Of a stretch of 64,000 nt of DNA, positions 25,855 through 34,010 are shown one piece after another. A program made the translations under genes and the position numbers. Every line of letters starts with the position of its first letter. Within the stretch, counting starts at the first letter, position 1. Origin of the DNA: Mycobacterium sp. E183. GTDB lineage: Bacteria > Actinomycetota > Actinomycetes > Mycobacteriales > Mycobacteriaceae. Location: contig NZ_LZJN01000003.1 in the NCBI RefSeq assembly GCF_001667735.1, forward strand, positions 1-64,000. The letters are read 5' to 3'. The notes beneath the pieces were generated by a model. The model was given only the letters and a program-made list of their open reading frames with translations. It was not told the origin of the DNA and ran no database searches.

Positions 25855-27075
25855 TCAGTCTGGCACCGGTACCTCGACGCAGATATGGGTGCCCACCGGA
25901 GTGTCGAGGAAGACGAACGTTCCCCCGGCGGCCTCCACGCGGGCGCGGTGCGACGCCAATCCGATGTGCCCCTCGCCGAGCCGGCGCGCCACCGTCTGGT
26001 CGTCGAACCCCACGCCGTCGTCGACCACGTGCAACACGCACGTTCCGTCCGTGAAGCCGAGCAACACCGAAGCGCTACGGGCCCGCGAATGCTGCACGAT
26101 GTTGGACAGCAACTCGCGAAGCACGCCGAACACTATCGCGTCGATCTCAGTGCGGATCGGGTAATCGATGTCGGTCGAGATGTCGATGTTCGATCGCTGG
26201 GTGGTCAACGTCGCCAACTGCTGGACCGCCGCGGCCAACCCGACCTGCTCGAGGACGGCGGGGTGCAGCTCGAACGTGGCCTGCCGCAATCGCTCCGATG
26301 CCATCTGCAGACCGGCCATCGCGCGCGCCACCCGGTCGTCGCCCGGTAGCGCCGAGTCCAATTCGACCAGCTCTTGGCGCACCGCCAAGATGTCCTGCAG
26401 CGGTCCGTCGTGGATGGATTCCGAGATCCGTCGCTGCTCGACGTCGGAAGCGGTCATCGTCTGGGCGAGCAGCTCCTCGCGCAGGGTGCTGAGCCCGGCC
26501 ACCGAGCGGGTGTGCCGTTCTTCCACCCGGACGGCGACAAACGCCGTGACACAAAGGAATCCGTAGAGCAGGAACCGGAACGTGGCTTCGGTCACGCCGA
26601 TCGATCCGACCATTTCCGGGTCCTCGAGCACCGCGATCGCGAACCCCACCATCGAGAAGAGCAGCACCACGGCCGCCCGCCGAGACGAGACGTCGAGCCC
26701 GATCAGGACCGGCAGCGCCGTCATGATGAGCAGCGGATGGAGCCCGTTGGTCGACAACACCTGGAAGACGGTCAGCAGGACCACATCGATGACCGTGAAC
26801 GCAAAGGGTTCCAGGCGGCCGACGCGGGCCAGCCGCCCCCGGGTGAGCCATCGCCGGCTCGGCGAGAAAGCCAGCGTCAGAGCAAAGAGCGCCACCACGC
26901 CGTACACCACGATCAGCACGGTTTGCTGGGTCCACTCGGACCGGCGGGTGCCGCTGAGCATCGCAGCGATCATCAAGCCCACCACGCCGACCCGGAGGAC
27001 CGACGCAAGCCGATACGAACGCAGCTGATGAAGCCTGCGCACCCGACCCAGTTCCGCGTCGCTCGCGACCGCCAC
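25855..27075 (-). CDS. Membrane sensor histidine kinase, NarL/DesK class
   Basis: The protein has 406 residues from GTG 27075. About five or six hydrophobic segments lie in residues 22-185. The HisKA_3 dimerisation motif EQRRISESIHDGPLQDIL has phospho-acceptor His222. The HATPase domain shows LRELLSNIVQHSRA, DDGVGFDD and GHIGLASHRARVEAAGG. No large extracellular sensor domain is present, so the membrane core probably senses the signal. It is divergent from the response regulator at 27183, its likely partner. An upstream in-frame start at 27132 cannot be excluded. Confidence 0.88.
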   Translation of the reverse strand: MAVASDAELGRVRRLHQLRSYRLASVLRVGVVGLMIAAMLSGTRRSEWTQQTVLIVVYGVVALFALTLAFSPSRRWLTRGRLARVGRLEPFAFTVIDVVLLTVFQVLSTNGLHPLLIMTALPVLIGLDVSSRRAAVVLLFSMVGFAIAVLEDPEMVGSIGVTEATFRFLLYGFLCVTAFVAVRVEERHTRSVAGLSTLREELLAQTMTASDVEQRRISESIHDGPLQDILAVRQELVELDSALPGDDRVARAMAGLQMASERLRQATFELHPAVLEQVGLAAAVQQLATLTTQRSNIDISTDIDYPIRTEIDAIVFGVLRELLSNIVQHSRARSASVLLGFTDGTCVLHVVDDGVGFDDQTVARRLGEGHIGLASHRARVEAAGGTFVFLDTPVGTHICVEVPVPD

Positions 27076-27147
27076 GCGAACACAGTACTCATCGGCGGCG
27101 GCTCTCTCGGGGCAAAGCGCCCAGGCGTGCATCAGAGTTTTCGCTGA

Positions 27148-27175
27148 TTGCCGCGGACGCTTTGCGGGCTAGACT
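27148..27175 (+). promoter_or_regulatory. Promoter of the response-regulator gene, probably leaderless
   Basis: TTGCCG (27148-27153), a 16-base spacer and TAGACT (27170-27175) fit a SigA-type promoter. The ATG at 27183 lies 8 bases after the -10 box, where transcription should begin, and no ribosome-binding site precedes it. A leaderless transcript, common in mycobacteria, is inferred. Confidence 0.5.
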
Positions 27176-27182
27176 CATCGCC

Positions 27183-27836
27183 ATGGCCGGCCCAGCAGCG
27201 CCCGACAAGGTGCGGGTGGTTGTCGGCGACGATCACCCCCTGTTTCGTGAGGGCGTCGTGCGCGCCCTGTCGTCGAGCGGTTCGGTGAACGTGGTCGGCG
27301 AGGCCGACGACGGTTCGGCGGCACTGGAACTGATCAAAGAACATCGGCCCGACGTCGCCCTGCTCGACTTCCGCATGCCCGGCATGGATGGCGGGCAGGT
27401 CGCCGCGGCGGTGCGGAGTCAGGAATTGCCGACCCGCGTGCTGCTGATTTCGGCGCACGACGAGCCGGCCATCGTGTACCAGGCATTGCAGCAGGGCGCC
27501 GCCGGGTTCGTGCTCAAGGACTCGACGCGCAGCGACATCGTCAAGGCCGTGCTCGACTGCGCGCAGGGCCGCGACGTGGTGGCGCCGTCGCTCGTCGGGG
27601 GCCTTACCGCGGAGATCCGTCATCGGGCGCAACCGACAGGACCCGTGCTCAGCGCGCGAGAGCGCGAGGTGCTCAACCGAATTGCGCGCGGCCAAAGCAT
27701 TCCCGTGATCGCCGCCGAGCTGTTCGTGGCCCCGTCGACGGTCAAGACGCACGTGCAGCGCCTGTACGAGAAACTTGGCGTCAGCGATCGTGCTGCCGCC
27801 GTTGCCGAGGCGATGCGGCAAGGCCTGCTCAGCTAG
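27183..27836 (+). CDS. NarL/FixJ (LuxR-type) response regulator
   Basis: This 217-residue protein has a receiver domain at 9-125 with the acidic pair in GDDHPL, phospho-acceptor Asp62 in ALLDFRMPG and Lys in FVLKDS. A LuxR HTH at about 150-215 reads LSAREREVLNRIARGQ followed by SIPVIAAELFVAPSTVKTHV. It is divergent from the kinase at 25855-27075 and presumably phosphorylated by it. The target genes are not visible. Its end overlaps the convergent E1-alpha gene by 8 bases. Confidence 0.92.
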   Translation: MAGPAAPDKVRVVVGDDHPLFREGVVRALSSSGSVNVVGEADDGSAALELIKEHRPDVALLDFRMPGMDGGQVAAAVRSQELPTRVLLISAHDEPAIVYQALQQGAAGFVLKDSTRSDIVKAVLDCAQGRDVVAPSLVGGLTAEIRHRAQPTGPVLSAREREVLNRIARGQSIPVIAAELFVAPSTVKTHVQRLYEKLGVSDRAAAVAEAMRQGLLS

Positions 27837-28740
27837 TGGCCGGCCAGTGGTCCGATTCGCTGATCGTCGGACCGTCCGTCCGCAGAAGTGAGTTCGCGAC
27901 CGCGGCGGCCTCGCCCACCAGGTGGCGGGCCCGCCGTTCCACCTCGTAGAGGTGGCCGGCGCCGACTCCGATGTTGGTCAGCCGTCGGCGGGCGTAGACC
28001 AACGGATCGACTCCTGCGGGATGGTTGGTCCGGTAGGTAACCGCCTCGACCATGGCGGGACCTCCGCCGGCGCCGGCTCGCTGCACCGCTTCGCCGACCG
28101 AAGCACGCACTGCCGCAACGTCTTTGCCGTCGACCGACGAGACGGGTAACCCGTAGCAGTCGCGCGGCCCGCGGCGCACACCGGACCCGTCGCGGATGCT
28201 CTCGACGACGAACACGACCGGAAGCCGCCACGACACCGCGATCCGCGCGGCCGATTGGAACTCGGCGGACTTGGCGGCGTCGTCCCCGATGACGCACACG
28301 GTGACCCCGCCTGCGCCCGCCACCTGCTGCCCGTAGGCGTCGCCGATCGCGAACAGAATGGATTGCCTGACCGGGCTCGACGTGCCGAAGATCTGCTTCC
28401 ATTCGGCGGCGAAGACGCTTTCCTTCGCACCGCCGGCCGCAGGCCTCGTCGGGGCGGTCATCTCGGCGATGGCCGGACCTAACGGTCGGGCGAGGCCGAC
28501 CTCCTGGGCGTGCTGGAAGTGGCGGATCGCGGTGTTCAGGATGTCGCCCGGCCGAAGCGCCGCGATGGTGCCGACGGCCACGGCCTCCTGGCCGAAGGCG
28601 GCCTCCATGGGCCCGTTGAGCAGCCCGTCGATGCGCCGCTCTTCCAACGCCATGTCAAGGAGGCGCAGTACCCACAATTGGCGGTACAGCTCCAGCTGCT
28701 CTTCAACGCGTGCGGCCGACAGTTCGGGTGTGCGAGCCAT
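27829..28740 (-). CDS. Orphan 2-oxoacid dehydrogenase E1-alpha-like protein
   Basis: This 303-residue protein opens LELYRQLWVLRLLDMALEER like E1 alpha subunits of pyruvate or branched-chain dehydrogenases. PMEAAFGQEAVAVGTIAALR and WRLPVVFVVESIRDGSGVR also fit. The thiamine-diphosphate motif, normally GDG plus about 25 residues to NN, reads GDDAAKSAEFQSA, so Mg/ThDP binding may be weakened. No E1-beta, E2 or E3 gene adjoins, and the protein is shorter than usual. It may be a divergent enzyme such as an acetoin-dehydrogenase-type subunit or a non-catalytic relative. Confidence 0.75.
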   Translation of the reverse strand: MARTPELSAARVEEQLELYRQLWVLRLLDMALEERRIDGLLNGPMEAAFGQEAVAVGTIAALRPGDILNTAIRHFQHAQEVGLARPLGPAIAEMTAPTRPAAGGAKESVFAAEWKQIFGTSSPVRQSILFAIGDAYGQQVAGAGGVTVCVIGDDAAKSAEFQSAARIAVSWRLPVVFVVESIRDGSGVRRGPRDCYGLPVSSVDGKDVAAVRASVGEAVQRAGAGGGPAMVEAVTYRTNHPAGVDPLVYARRRLTNIGVGAGHLYEVERRARHLVGEAAAVANSLLRTDGPTISESDHWPATS

Positions 28741-28912
28741 GTGCCGGGTCTCCTAACTCGTCGCGGGATCGTGGCGGCGTCGGCCGGAGCACTGCGACGG
28801 ACGGGGGTCCGGTCGGTGGCTGAGGTGACTGCCGTTGTACACACGATCAACGTAGGGCGGCAGGGCGGGCCGGAACTCCGCCGATCGGTCCGCAAAGGGG
28901 ATGAATCTCCGT

Positions 28913-28928
28913 TCCCCCAATCGGGGGA
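28913..28928. repeat. GC-rich hairpin downstream of meaB
   Basis: TCCCCC-AATC-GGGGGA, a perfect 6-bp inverted repeat 12 bases beyond the meaB stop, in the 200-base gap before the E1-alpha gene. On the minus strand it could form a short terminator-like hairpin without a U-tract, or be a regulator site. No other clear signal is seen in the gap. Confidence 0.4.
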
Positions 28929-28940
28929 CAGCGCGGCGGC

Positions 28941-29819
28941 TCAGTCCTGGTCGCGAGGGGTCGGTGACAGCAACTGCTCAGCCGCCGAGTAGGGGTCCCG
29001 GTCGCCGTCGACGACCGTCTCGGCGAGCCGGTCGAGGTCCGGCCGGCCCCGCAGCCGGGTCTGCGCCAGCGACAGGATCTGGGCGCGGGCGCGGGCCAGC
29101 CGGCGGGCGCGAGTGTCGGTGCGGTGGTGATCCTCAATGGCCGCCATCAATTCCGCGATGCCCTCGCCGCGCGCGGCGACGAGGCTGACGATGGGTGCGT
29201 CGGTCTCGGCCCGCAGGTCCCGCACGGTCTGTTCGGCGCCGTCCCGGTCGGCCTTGTTGACGACCACGATGTCGGCGACTTCGAGCACCCCTGCCTTGGC
29301 CGCCTGAATCGCGTCGCCCGCACCGGGATTGAGGATGACGACGGTGGGGTCGGCGACCGCGGCGATCTCGATTTCGGACTGCCCCACCCCCACGGTCTCC
29401 AGCAGCACGACGTGGTAACCGATCGCCCCGAGCAGCCGAATGGCCGCCGGTACCGCGGCGGCCAATCCCCCGAGGTGACCACGGGTCGCCACCGACCTGA
29501 TCAACACGTCGGAGTCGTTGATATGCGCGGCCATCCGTATTCGATCGCCCAGCAGTGCACCACCACTGAACGGCGACGACGGGTCCACGGCCAGCACCGC
29601 CACCCGGGACCCCCGCTCCCGGTAGCCGCCGACCAGGGCGGCGATCGTCGTGGACTTGCCCGCGCCCGGGGGCCCGGTGATGCCAACGACGTTCACCGAT
29701 GACGGTTCGAGGCTGGCCAGCACCTCGTCACGGCGCTCGCCCTCGACCAGCGAAAGGAGCCGACCGGCCGCGCGCGGAGATCCGTTGCGCGCGCTGATGA
29801 TCAGGTCGGTGATCTCCAT
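28941..29819 (-). CDS. meaB: MeaB/ArgK-type GTPase, acyl-CoA mutase chaperone
   Basis: This 292-residue G3E P-loop GTPase has Walker A GPPGAGKST at 49-57, an ETVGVGQSE switch region and the NKAD guanine-specificity motif (VVVNKADRDG). VDPSSPFSGGALLGDRIRM is the family hallmark. MeaB loads and protects B12-dependent acyl-CoA mutases. A mutase with separate B12 subunit lies 12 kb away at 41545-43547 and is the obvious client within the window (inference; the genome may hold another mutase). Its ATG directly follows the TAA of the thiolase remnant. Confidence 0.92.
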   Translation of the reverse strand: MEITDLIISARNGSPRAAGRLLSLVEGERRDEVLASLEPSSVNVVGITGPPGAGKSTTIAALVGGYRERGSRVAVLAVDPSSPFSGGALLGDRIRMAAHINDSDVLIRSVATRGHLGGLAAAVPAAIRLLGAIGYHVVLLETVGVGQSEIEIAAVADPTVVILNPGAGDAIQAAKAGVLEVADIVVVNKADRDGAEQTVRDLRAETDAPIVSLVAARGEGIAELMAAIEDHHRTDTRARRLARARAQILSLAQTRLRGRPDLDRLAETVVDGDRDPYSAAEQLLSPTPRDQD

Positions 29820-30035
29820 TTAGGGGGCGGGGACCTCGATGACGGTGGCGGACCCGATGCCGCCGTATAGCCCCTCCCCCAGGATCACGTCGTCGACTTG
29901 CGCGGGGTCCCAATACTTCGCCGCCTGGGCGACGACGTGGTGCCCGAGGTCGAAGGCGCTGGTGTCGCGCAGCGTGCCCTTTCGGGCGGTGCCGATGGGT
30001 GTGCGCAGGGCGGACATGATGACGGCGTCAGGCAC
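29820..30035 (-). pseudogene. Thiolase remnant with its middle deleted
   Basis: The frame from GTG 30035 gives 71 residues. VPDAVIMSALRTPIGTARKG is the N-terminus of an acetyl-CoA acetyltransferase. After ILGEGLYGG it passes straight into IGSATVIEVPAP-stop, which reads as the C-terminal GGGIGSATVIE end of thiolases. Full-length enzymes have about 390 residues, so some 320 are missing, including all catalytic Cys/His positions. The junction lies at a Gly-Gly that occurs in both flanks, suggesting recombination at a short repeat. A 19-codon frame ending ALVELEKTRA-TGA overlaps the GTG and may be the tail of a further lost gene. Confidence 0.75.
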
Positions 30036-30093
30036 GGGTCTTCTCCAGTTCGACGAGCGCGTCGCGAGTGCCCGAGAGCCCCCGCAAGATTGT

Positions 30094-30108
30094 GAGAACA
30101 CTATTCTC
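30094..30108. promoter_or_regulatory. GAGAAYA operator, copy 1
   Basis: GAGAACA-C-TATTCTC, an inverted repeat with one mismatch, between the thiolase remnant (minus) and the alpha/beta hydrolase (plus). A perfect version lies at 35463-35477 between the fadD operon and the ferredoxin gene. Both probably bind the same regulator, whose gene is not identified. Confidence 0.65.
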
Positions 30109-30226
30109 TCATTGCGAGTCGGCGTTGCAAGGAGAGATCGGCTCGCGACCAGTCGCAAAATCGCATATACCAGCATCGCTGGGTGCGATTCTGCGTCTGC
30201 TCGCAAATCAGGAGGCATCGTCGGCA

Positions 30227-31090
30227 ATGGACGGAATGATCGCGGTCCCGGGCGGCAACGTGTGGTTCGAGCGCATCGGTGGCGGACCGGGCCTTCCCCT
30301 GCTCGTCGTGCACGGCGGGCCCGGATTGCCGCATACCTACCTGCGTTCGCTGGAGCGGTTGGCTGACGAGCGCGAAGTCGTCTATTGGGATCAGCTCGGT
30401 TGCGGCAACTCCGAGCGCCCGTCGAACCCGGATCTGTGGACCATGTCGCGGTCGGTGGCCGAAATGGATGCTGTGGTAAGAGGACTCGGCCTCAAGGGTT
30501 TTCATCTCTTCGGCAACTCGTGGGGCGGGATGATGGCGCAGCAGTACGCGCTCGACGTCCCGTCGGGCGCCGTCAGCCTCACCATCTCCAACAGCATCGC
30601 CTCCATACCGGAGTTCTCCCAGATGGTGGCCCGCTTGAAGGCCGAGCTCGATCCGGCGACGCAGTCCGCGATCGACCGCCACGAAGCCGCGGGGACGACG
30701 TACACGGCCGAATATCAGGACGCCATTCGCACCTGGAACGAAACCTACCTCTGCCGCGTGCGGCCCTGGCCCCCAGAGCTTTTGGCGGCCTTCGCCAACA
30801 TGGGAACCGATATCTTCGAGACGATGTTCGGGCCGAGTGACTTCCACATCGTCGGGACGATCCGCGACTGGGACGTGTTCGACCGATTGCCGGAAATCAC
30901 CTTGCCGGCCCTCGTCCTTGCCGGCAGGTTCGACGAATGCGTGCCCGAACACATGTGGGAGATGCACCGGCGCATCGCTGGCTCGCGCTACGAACTGTTC
31001 GAGTCGAGCGCTCACATGCCCTTCATCGAGGAGCCGGCCAAGTTCGATCGGGTGATGCGAGACTTTCTGCGGCATCACGATTCCGCGTGA
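30227..31090 (+). CDS. Proline-iminopeptidase-like alpha/beta hydrolase (S33)
   Basis: The protein has 287 residues from ATG 30227, with AGGAGG at 30210-30215. HGGPGLPHTYL is the S33 oxyanion motif, GNSWGGMM the nucleophile elbow, the acid lies in AGRFDECVP and the His in SSAHMPFIEEP. Family members release N-terminal proline or hydrolyse amides and esters. Upstream of the start, the operator at 30094 links it to the acyl-CoA operon at 31-35 kb. It is convergent with echA 12 bases away. Confidence 0.85.
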   Translation: MDGMIAVPGGNVWFERIGGGPGLPLLVVHGGPGLPHTYLRSLERLADEREVVYWDQLGCGNSERPSNPDLWTMSRSVAEMDAVVRGLGLKGFHLFGNSWGGMMAQQYALDVPSGAVSLTISNSIASIPEFSQMVARLKAELDPATQSAIDRHEAAGTTYTAEYQDAIRTWNETYLCRVRPWPPELLAAFANMGTDIFETMFGPSDFHIVGTIRDWDVFDRLPEITLPALVLAGRFDECVPEHMWEMHRRIAGSRYELFESSAHMPFIEEPAKFDRVMRDFLRHHDSA

Positions 31091-31102
31091 GCGGCTGTCA
31101 CA

Positions 31103-31864
31103 TCAGTTCTTCGCCAGCTTGGTGACGATCGAGCGGAAGTCGTCGGTCGTGAAGGACTGGTGCTCGGCCGACAGGGCATAGTCCAGACTGGCGAGGACCG
31201 CGCGCTCCAGATGAATGTTGAGCACCCGTTTGGTGCTTTCCACCGCCTGCTGAGGCAGCTCCAAAATCTTTTTCGCACAAGCGGTTGCGTCCGCGACGGG
31301 GTCGGCGGACACGTGGTTGGCCAACCCCAGCTCGACGGCGCGCTGGGCACTGATGCGGGTGCCCGTCAAGGCGAACTCCTTGGCCAGCAGCAGGCTGATA
31401 TGCAGTGGCCAGGTCAGCGGACCGCCGTCGGCGGCCACCAATCCCACCTGCACGTGCGGATCCGCGAGGTAGGCCTCTTCGGCGATGTAGACGATGTCGC
31501 TCAGGGCTACCAGGCTGCAGCCCAGCCCTACGGCCGGGCCGTTGACCGCGGCGACCACCGGAATTCGGCACCGCGCCATGCCCAAGACGATCTCGCGGCC
31601 GTCCCGAATGGTTTTGGCGCGCAAGTCGGCATCGGTCGACAGCTCCTTGAGGTAGGAGAAATCCCCGCCCGCCGAGAACGCCCTGCCGGCCCCGGTGATG
31701 ACCGCCGCGCGGGCCGTCGGGTCATCGGTCAGTCGCTGCCACAGTCGCGCGAGTCCGACGTGCAGATCGTCGTTGACCGAATTGAGCGACTCCGGCCGGT
31801 TCAAGGTGATGATCCGCAGCGGGCCGTCGGCTTGGACGTCGATTTCGGCAGGCATGTCGTACAC
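31103..31864 (-). CDS. Enoyl-CoA hydratase/isomerase
   Basis: This 253-residue crotonase starts at GTG 31864, 6 bases after GGAG; ATG 31855 is an alternative. ITLNRPESLNSVND, GAGRAFSAGGDFSYL (first oxyanion loop) and VNGPAVGLGCSLVALSDIVY (second) are intact. The catalytic-acid stretch reads PHVQVGLVAADGG, with Asp/Ala where hydratases have Glu, so isomerase or another crotonase activity is possible. It is the last gene of the fadD-fadE-fadE-echA operon, separated from fadE by the 54-base repeat array. Confidence 0.88.
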   Translation of the reverse strand: MYDMPAEIDVQADGPLRIITLNRPESLNSVNDDLHVGLARLWQRLTDDPTARAAVITGAGRAFSAGGDFSYLKELSTDADLRAKTIRDGREIVLGMARCRIPVVAAVNGPAVGLGCSLVALSDIVYIAEEAYLADPHVQVGLVAADGGPLTWPLHISLLLAKEFALTGTRISAQRAVELGLANHVSADPVADATACAKKILELPQQAVESTKRVLNIHLERAVLASLDYALSAEHQSFTTDDFRSIVTKLAKN

Positions 31865-31877
31865 GTCAGACTCCTTT

Positions 31878-32039
31878 TATGGTCGTGACCCGCTTCACCC
31901 GGGCTCCGCCCGCGCTCGCGATCACTCCGTCTATGGTCGTGACCCGCTTCACCCGGGCTCCGCCCGCGCTCGCGATCACTCCGTCTATGGTCGTCACCCG
32001 CTTCACCCGGGCTTCGCCCGCGCTCGCGATCACTCGGAC
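31878..32039. repeat. Tandem repeat: three 54-bp units (MIRU/VNTR-like)
   Basis: Units begin at 31878, 31932 and 31986. The first two are almost identical; the third, next to fadE, differs at a few positions. Each contains CCGGGC-TCC-GCCCG (TTC in the third), able to form a short hairpin, and on the minus strand an SD-like GGAG. The period is 18 codons and the minus strand stays open through all units. The fadE stop lies in the first unit read and the echA ribosome site follows the last, as in mycobacterial interspersed repeats that bridge operon genes. Confidence 0.85.
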
Positions 32040-33118
32040 AATCCCAAGATGCGTGAAGCGATGATGTTCTTTTGTATCTGCGATGTCCCGCCCATCACAC
32101 TCTGCGCGCGGCTGTACAGGTAGGCGCTGAGCAGGTCCGGATCTCGCGTCCCGCTGACCGCCAGCGCAGCGTGTCCGACGGACTGCTCGACCCAAGTCAT
32201 CAGCAGCTTGTCCAGCGATCCCTCGGGCCCGTGCGAGACACCGTCGAGCTGTTCGGACAGCCGCCGCCGCACATGATGCGTCAGCATCTCCGACTGGACC
32301 GCCGCCCACGCCAGCTCCTCGGACACCGGTCCTTCGGTGCGCGCGTACAGGCTTCGCACGAGTTTGCCGTAGCGCGCCGCGTAGCCGAGCGTGGACGGTT
32401 CGCGCTCATGGCCGACGACGGTCATGGCCACCGCCCAGCCATCACCCGGGGCGCCGACCATCCTGTCGGCCGGAACCTTCGCGTCGTCGAAGAACACCTG
32501 GCCGAATTCGTTGGTCACACCGTTGATCATGCGCAACGGACGTTGTTGCACACCAGGCTGTTTCATTTCCAGCACGAACGCCGACAGGCCACGGTGACGT
32601 TTGGCCTCCGGGTCGGTGCGGGCCAGCAACAGGCACCAGTCCGCAACGTCGGAGTAGCTGGTCCAGATCTTGTGCCCGTTCACCACGTAGGTGTCGCCCT
32701 CGAGGCGAGCGGTGGTGGTCAACGAGGCCAGGTCGGAGCCGGCGCCGGGCTCGCTGAAACCTTGGCACCATCGCTCGGTGCCGTCGATGATGCCGGGCAG
32801 GAAGCGTTGACGCACTGCGTCATTGGCGTGCCGGCCGATTCCGTAGATCAGGTAGCCGACGCTGGGACGCGGCGGGGCGCCGGCCCGGGCGAGTTCCTCG
32901 TCGACGATGACGTCATAGACGGGCGGCAGCTCCCGCCCGCCGTACTCGCGGGGGAACGACAGCCCGAAGAATCCCTCTCGATACAGGGCCTCGTGCCATT
33001 CGGCCTGACGGGCCCAGTATTCGTCGCCCGACCCGGAGAACTCTCCCGCGTGCACGGAAAGCCAGGACCGCAGCCGCTCCCGGAACGCTGCCTCCTCTGG
33101 TGAGTCACGAAAGTCCAA
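32030..33118 (-). CDS. Acyl-CoA dehydrogenase (FadE), large-domain subunit
   Basis: This 362-residue protein has FAD/substrate segments QGFSEPGAGSDLASLTTTAR, VNGHKIWTSYSDVADWC and, near the C-terminus, VMGGTSQIQKNIIASRILGL. Where human MCAD has catalytic Glu in YEGTSQIQ, this reads MGGTSQIQ, so the base is elsewhere, as in mycobacterial heteromeric FadE pairs. It overlaps the second fadE by 14 bases and likely forms an alpha2beta2 enzyme with it. The stop codon falls inside the 54-bp repeat array. Confidence 0.9.
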   Translation of the reverse strand: MDFRDSPEEAAFRERLRSWLSVHAGEFSGSGDEYWARQAEWHEALYREGFFGLSFPREYGGRELPPVYDVIVDEELARAGAPPRPSVGYLIYGIGRHANDAVRQRFLPGIIDGTERWCQGFSEPGAGSDLASLTTTARLEGDTYVVNGHKIWTSYSDVADWCLLLARTDPEAKRHRGLSAFVLEMKQPGVQQRPLRMINGVTNEFGQVFFDDAKVPADRMVGAPGDGWAVAMTVVGHEREPSTLGYAARYGKLVRSLYARTEGPVSEELAWAAVQSEMLTHHVRRRLSEQLDGVSHGPEGSLDKLLMTWVEQSVGHAALAVSGTRDPDLLSAYLYSRAQSVMGGTSQIQKNIIASRILGLSE

Positions 33119-34010
33119 GATCGATCTCCTTCAACGCGACGGGCCACAGTTCCGTCGATAGCAGGGCGCGCCGCAGGTAGACGTGCACCACGCAGTCCCA
33201 GGTGTTGCCGATGCCGCCGTGTACCTGGATGGCCGTCTCACAGACGGTTCGGGCGGCTCGCGCGCAGTAGACCTTCGCGACCTGGGCGGCGCGGATGGCG
33301 TCGGCGGGCGGCAGCTCGTCGACAGCCCACGCGGCATGCCGCGACACGCTGATCGAACCCTCAATCAGCGCACGGCTTTCGGCCAGCAGGTGGGCGATCG
33401 CTTGGTAGGACCCGATCTGCTTGCCGTACTGTTCGCGGATCTTGGCGTAGTCGCACGCGACGGCGTGCGCACCGCGGGCGATCCCCACCAGGTCCGCCGT
33501 CGTGGTGACCAGCGCGAGCGCGCGCCATTGCGCGGCGATGTCGGGGGACACCTCGCCCAGCGCCGCCGGAGTTCCCGCGATCCTGGCGTCGGCGCGGGTC
33601 AGGTCCGCACCGTCGGTCGGGCCCCCTACGTCCGCGGCGAGGACCTCGCCACCGGCCAGGCTCAGGGCCCGCTGGGCGCCGCGCGCGTCGATCGCGCGAC
33701 CGTCGACCGCGATGGTCGCGCCCGCGGCGTCGGCGCCGACGTGGCGGGTGAGATCGTCCGCGAGCACCGGGCCGAGAAACGGCGCGTCGATCAGCCGTCG
33801 TCCGAATTCCTCGGCGACGATGGCCACTTCGACGCCCGACGCCCCGTCGGAGCGCAGCGACCGCCACCCCGTCCCCGCGAGTTGCTTGTCCAGACGCGTA
33901 ATCCGGCTCTGGTCGTCGAGGTCCTGCACCGCCGACGGCCCCAGGTCGTCGGCCAGTTTGGCGGCAGCGTCACGCAGTTGCTGTTGTTCAGCCGTCAGAC
34001 GTACGTCCAT
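33105..34010 (-). CDS. Acyl-CoA dehydrogenase (FadE), partner subunit
   Basis: The protein has 301 residues, shorter than canonical dehydrogenases because the middle beta domain is degenerate. IREQYGKQIGSYQAIAHLLA and ETAIQVHGGIGNTWDCVVHV are typical of the smaller subunit in mycobacterial FadE heterotetramers acting on steroid side chains or rings. It overlaps fadD by 23 bases and the next fadE by 14, so the subunits are made together. The FAD ligands are probably shared across the interface (family knowledge). Confidence 0.9.
   Translation of the reverse strand: MDVRLTAEQQQLRDAAAKLADDLGPSAVQDLDDQSRITRLDKQLAGTGWRSLRSDGASGVEVAIVAEEFGRRLIDAPFLGPVLADDLTRHVGADAAGATIAVDGRAIDARGAQRALSLAGGEVLAADVGGPTDGADLTRADARIAGTPAALGEVSPDIAAQWRALALVTTTADLVGIARGAHAVACDYAKIREQYGKQIGSYQAIAHLLAESRALIEGSISVSRHAAWAVDELPPADAIRAAQVAKVYCARAARTVCETAIQVHGGIGNTWDCVVHVYLRRALLSTELWPVALKEIDLGLS

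Noticed and set aside
31878-32039. CRISPR array
   Set aside because: The units are contiguous 54-bp repeats with no unique spacers and no cas genes; this is a tandem repeat.
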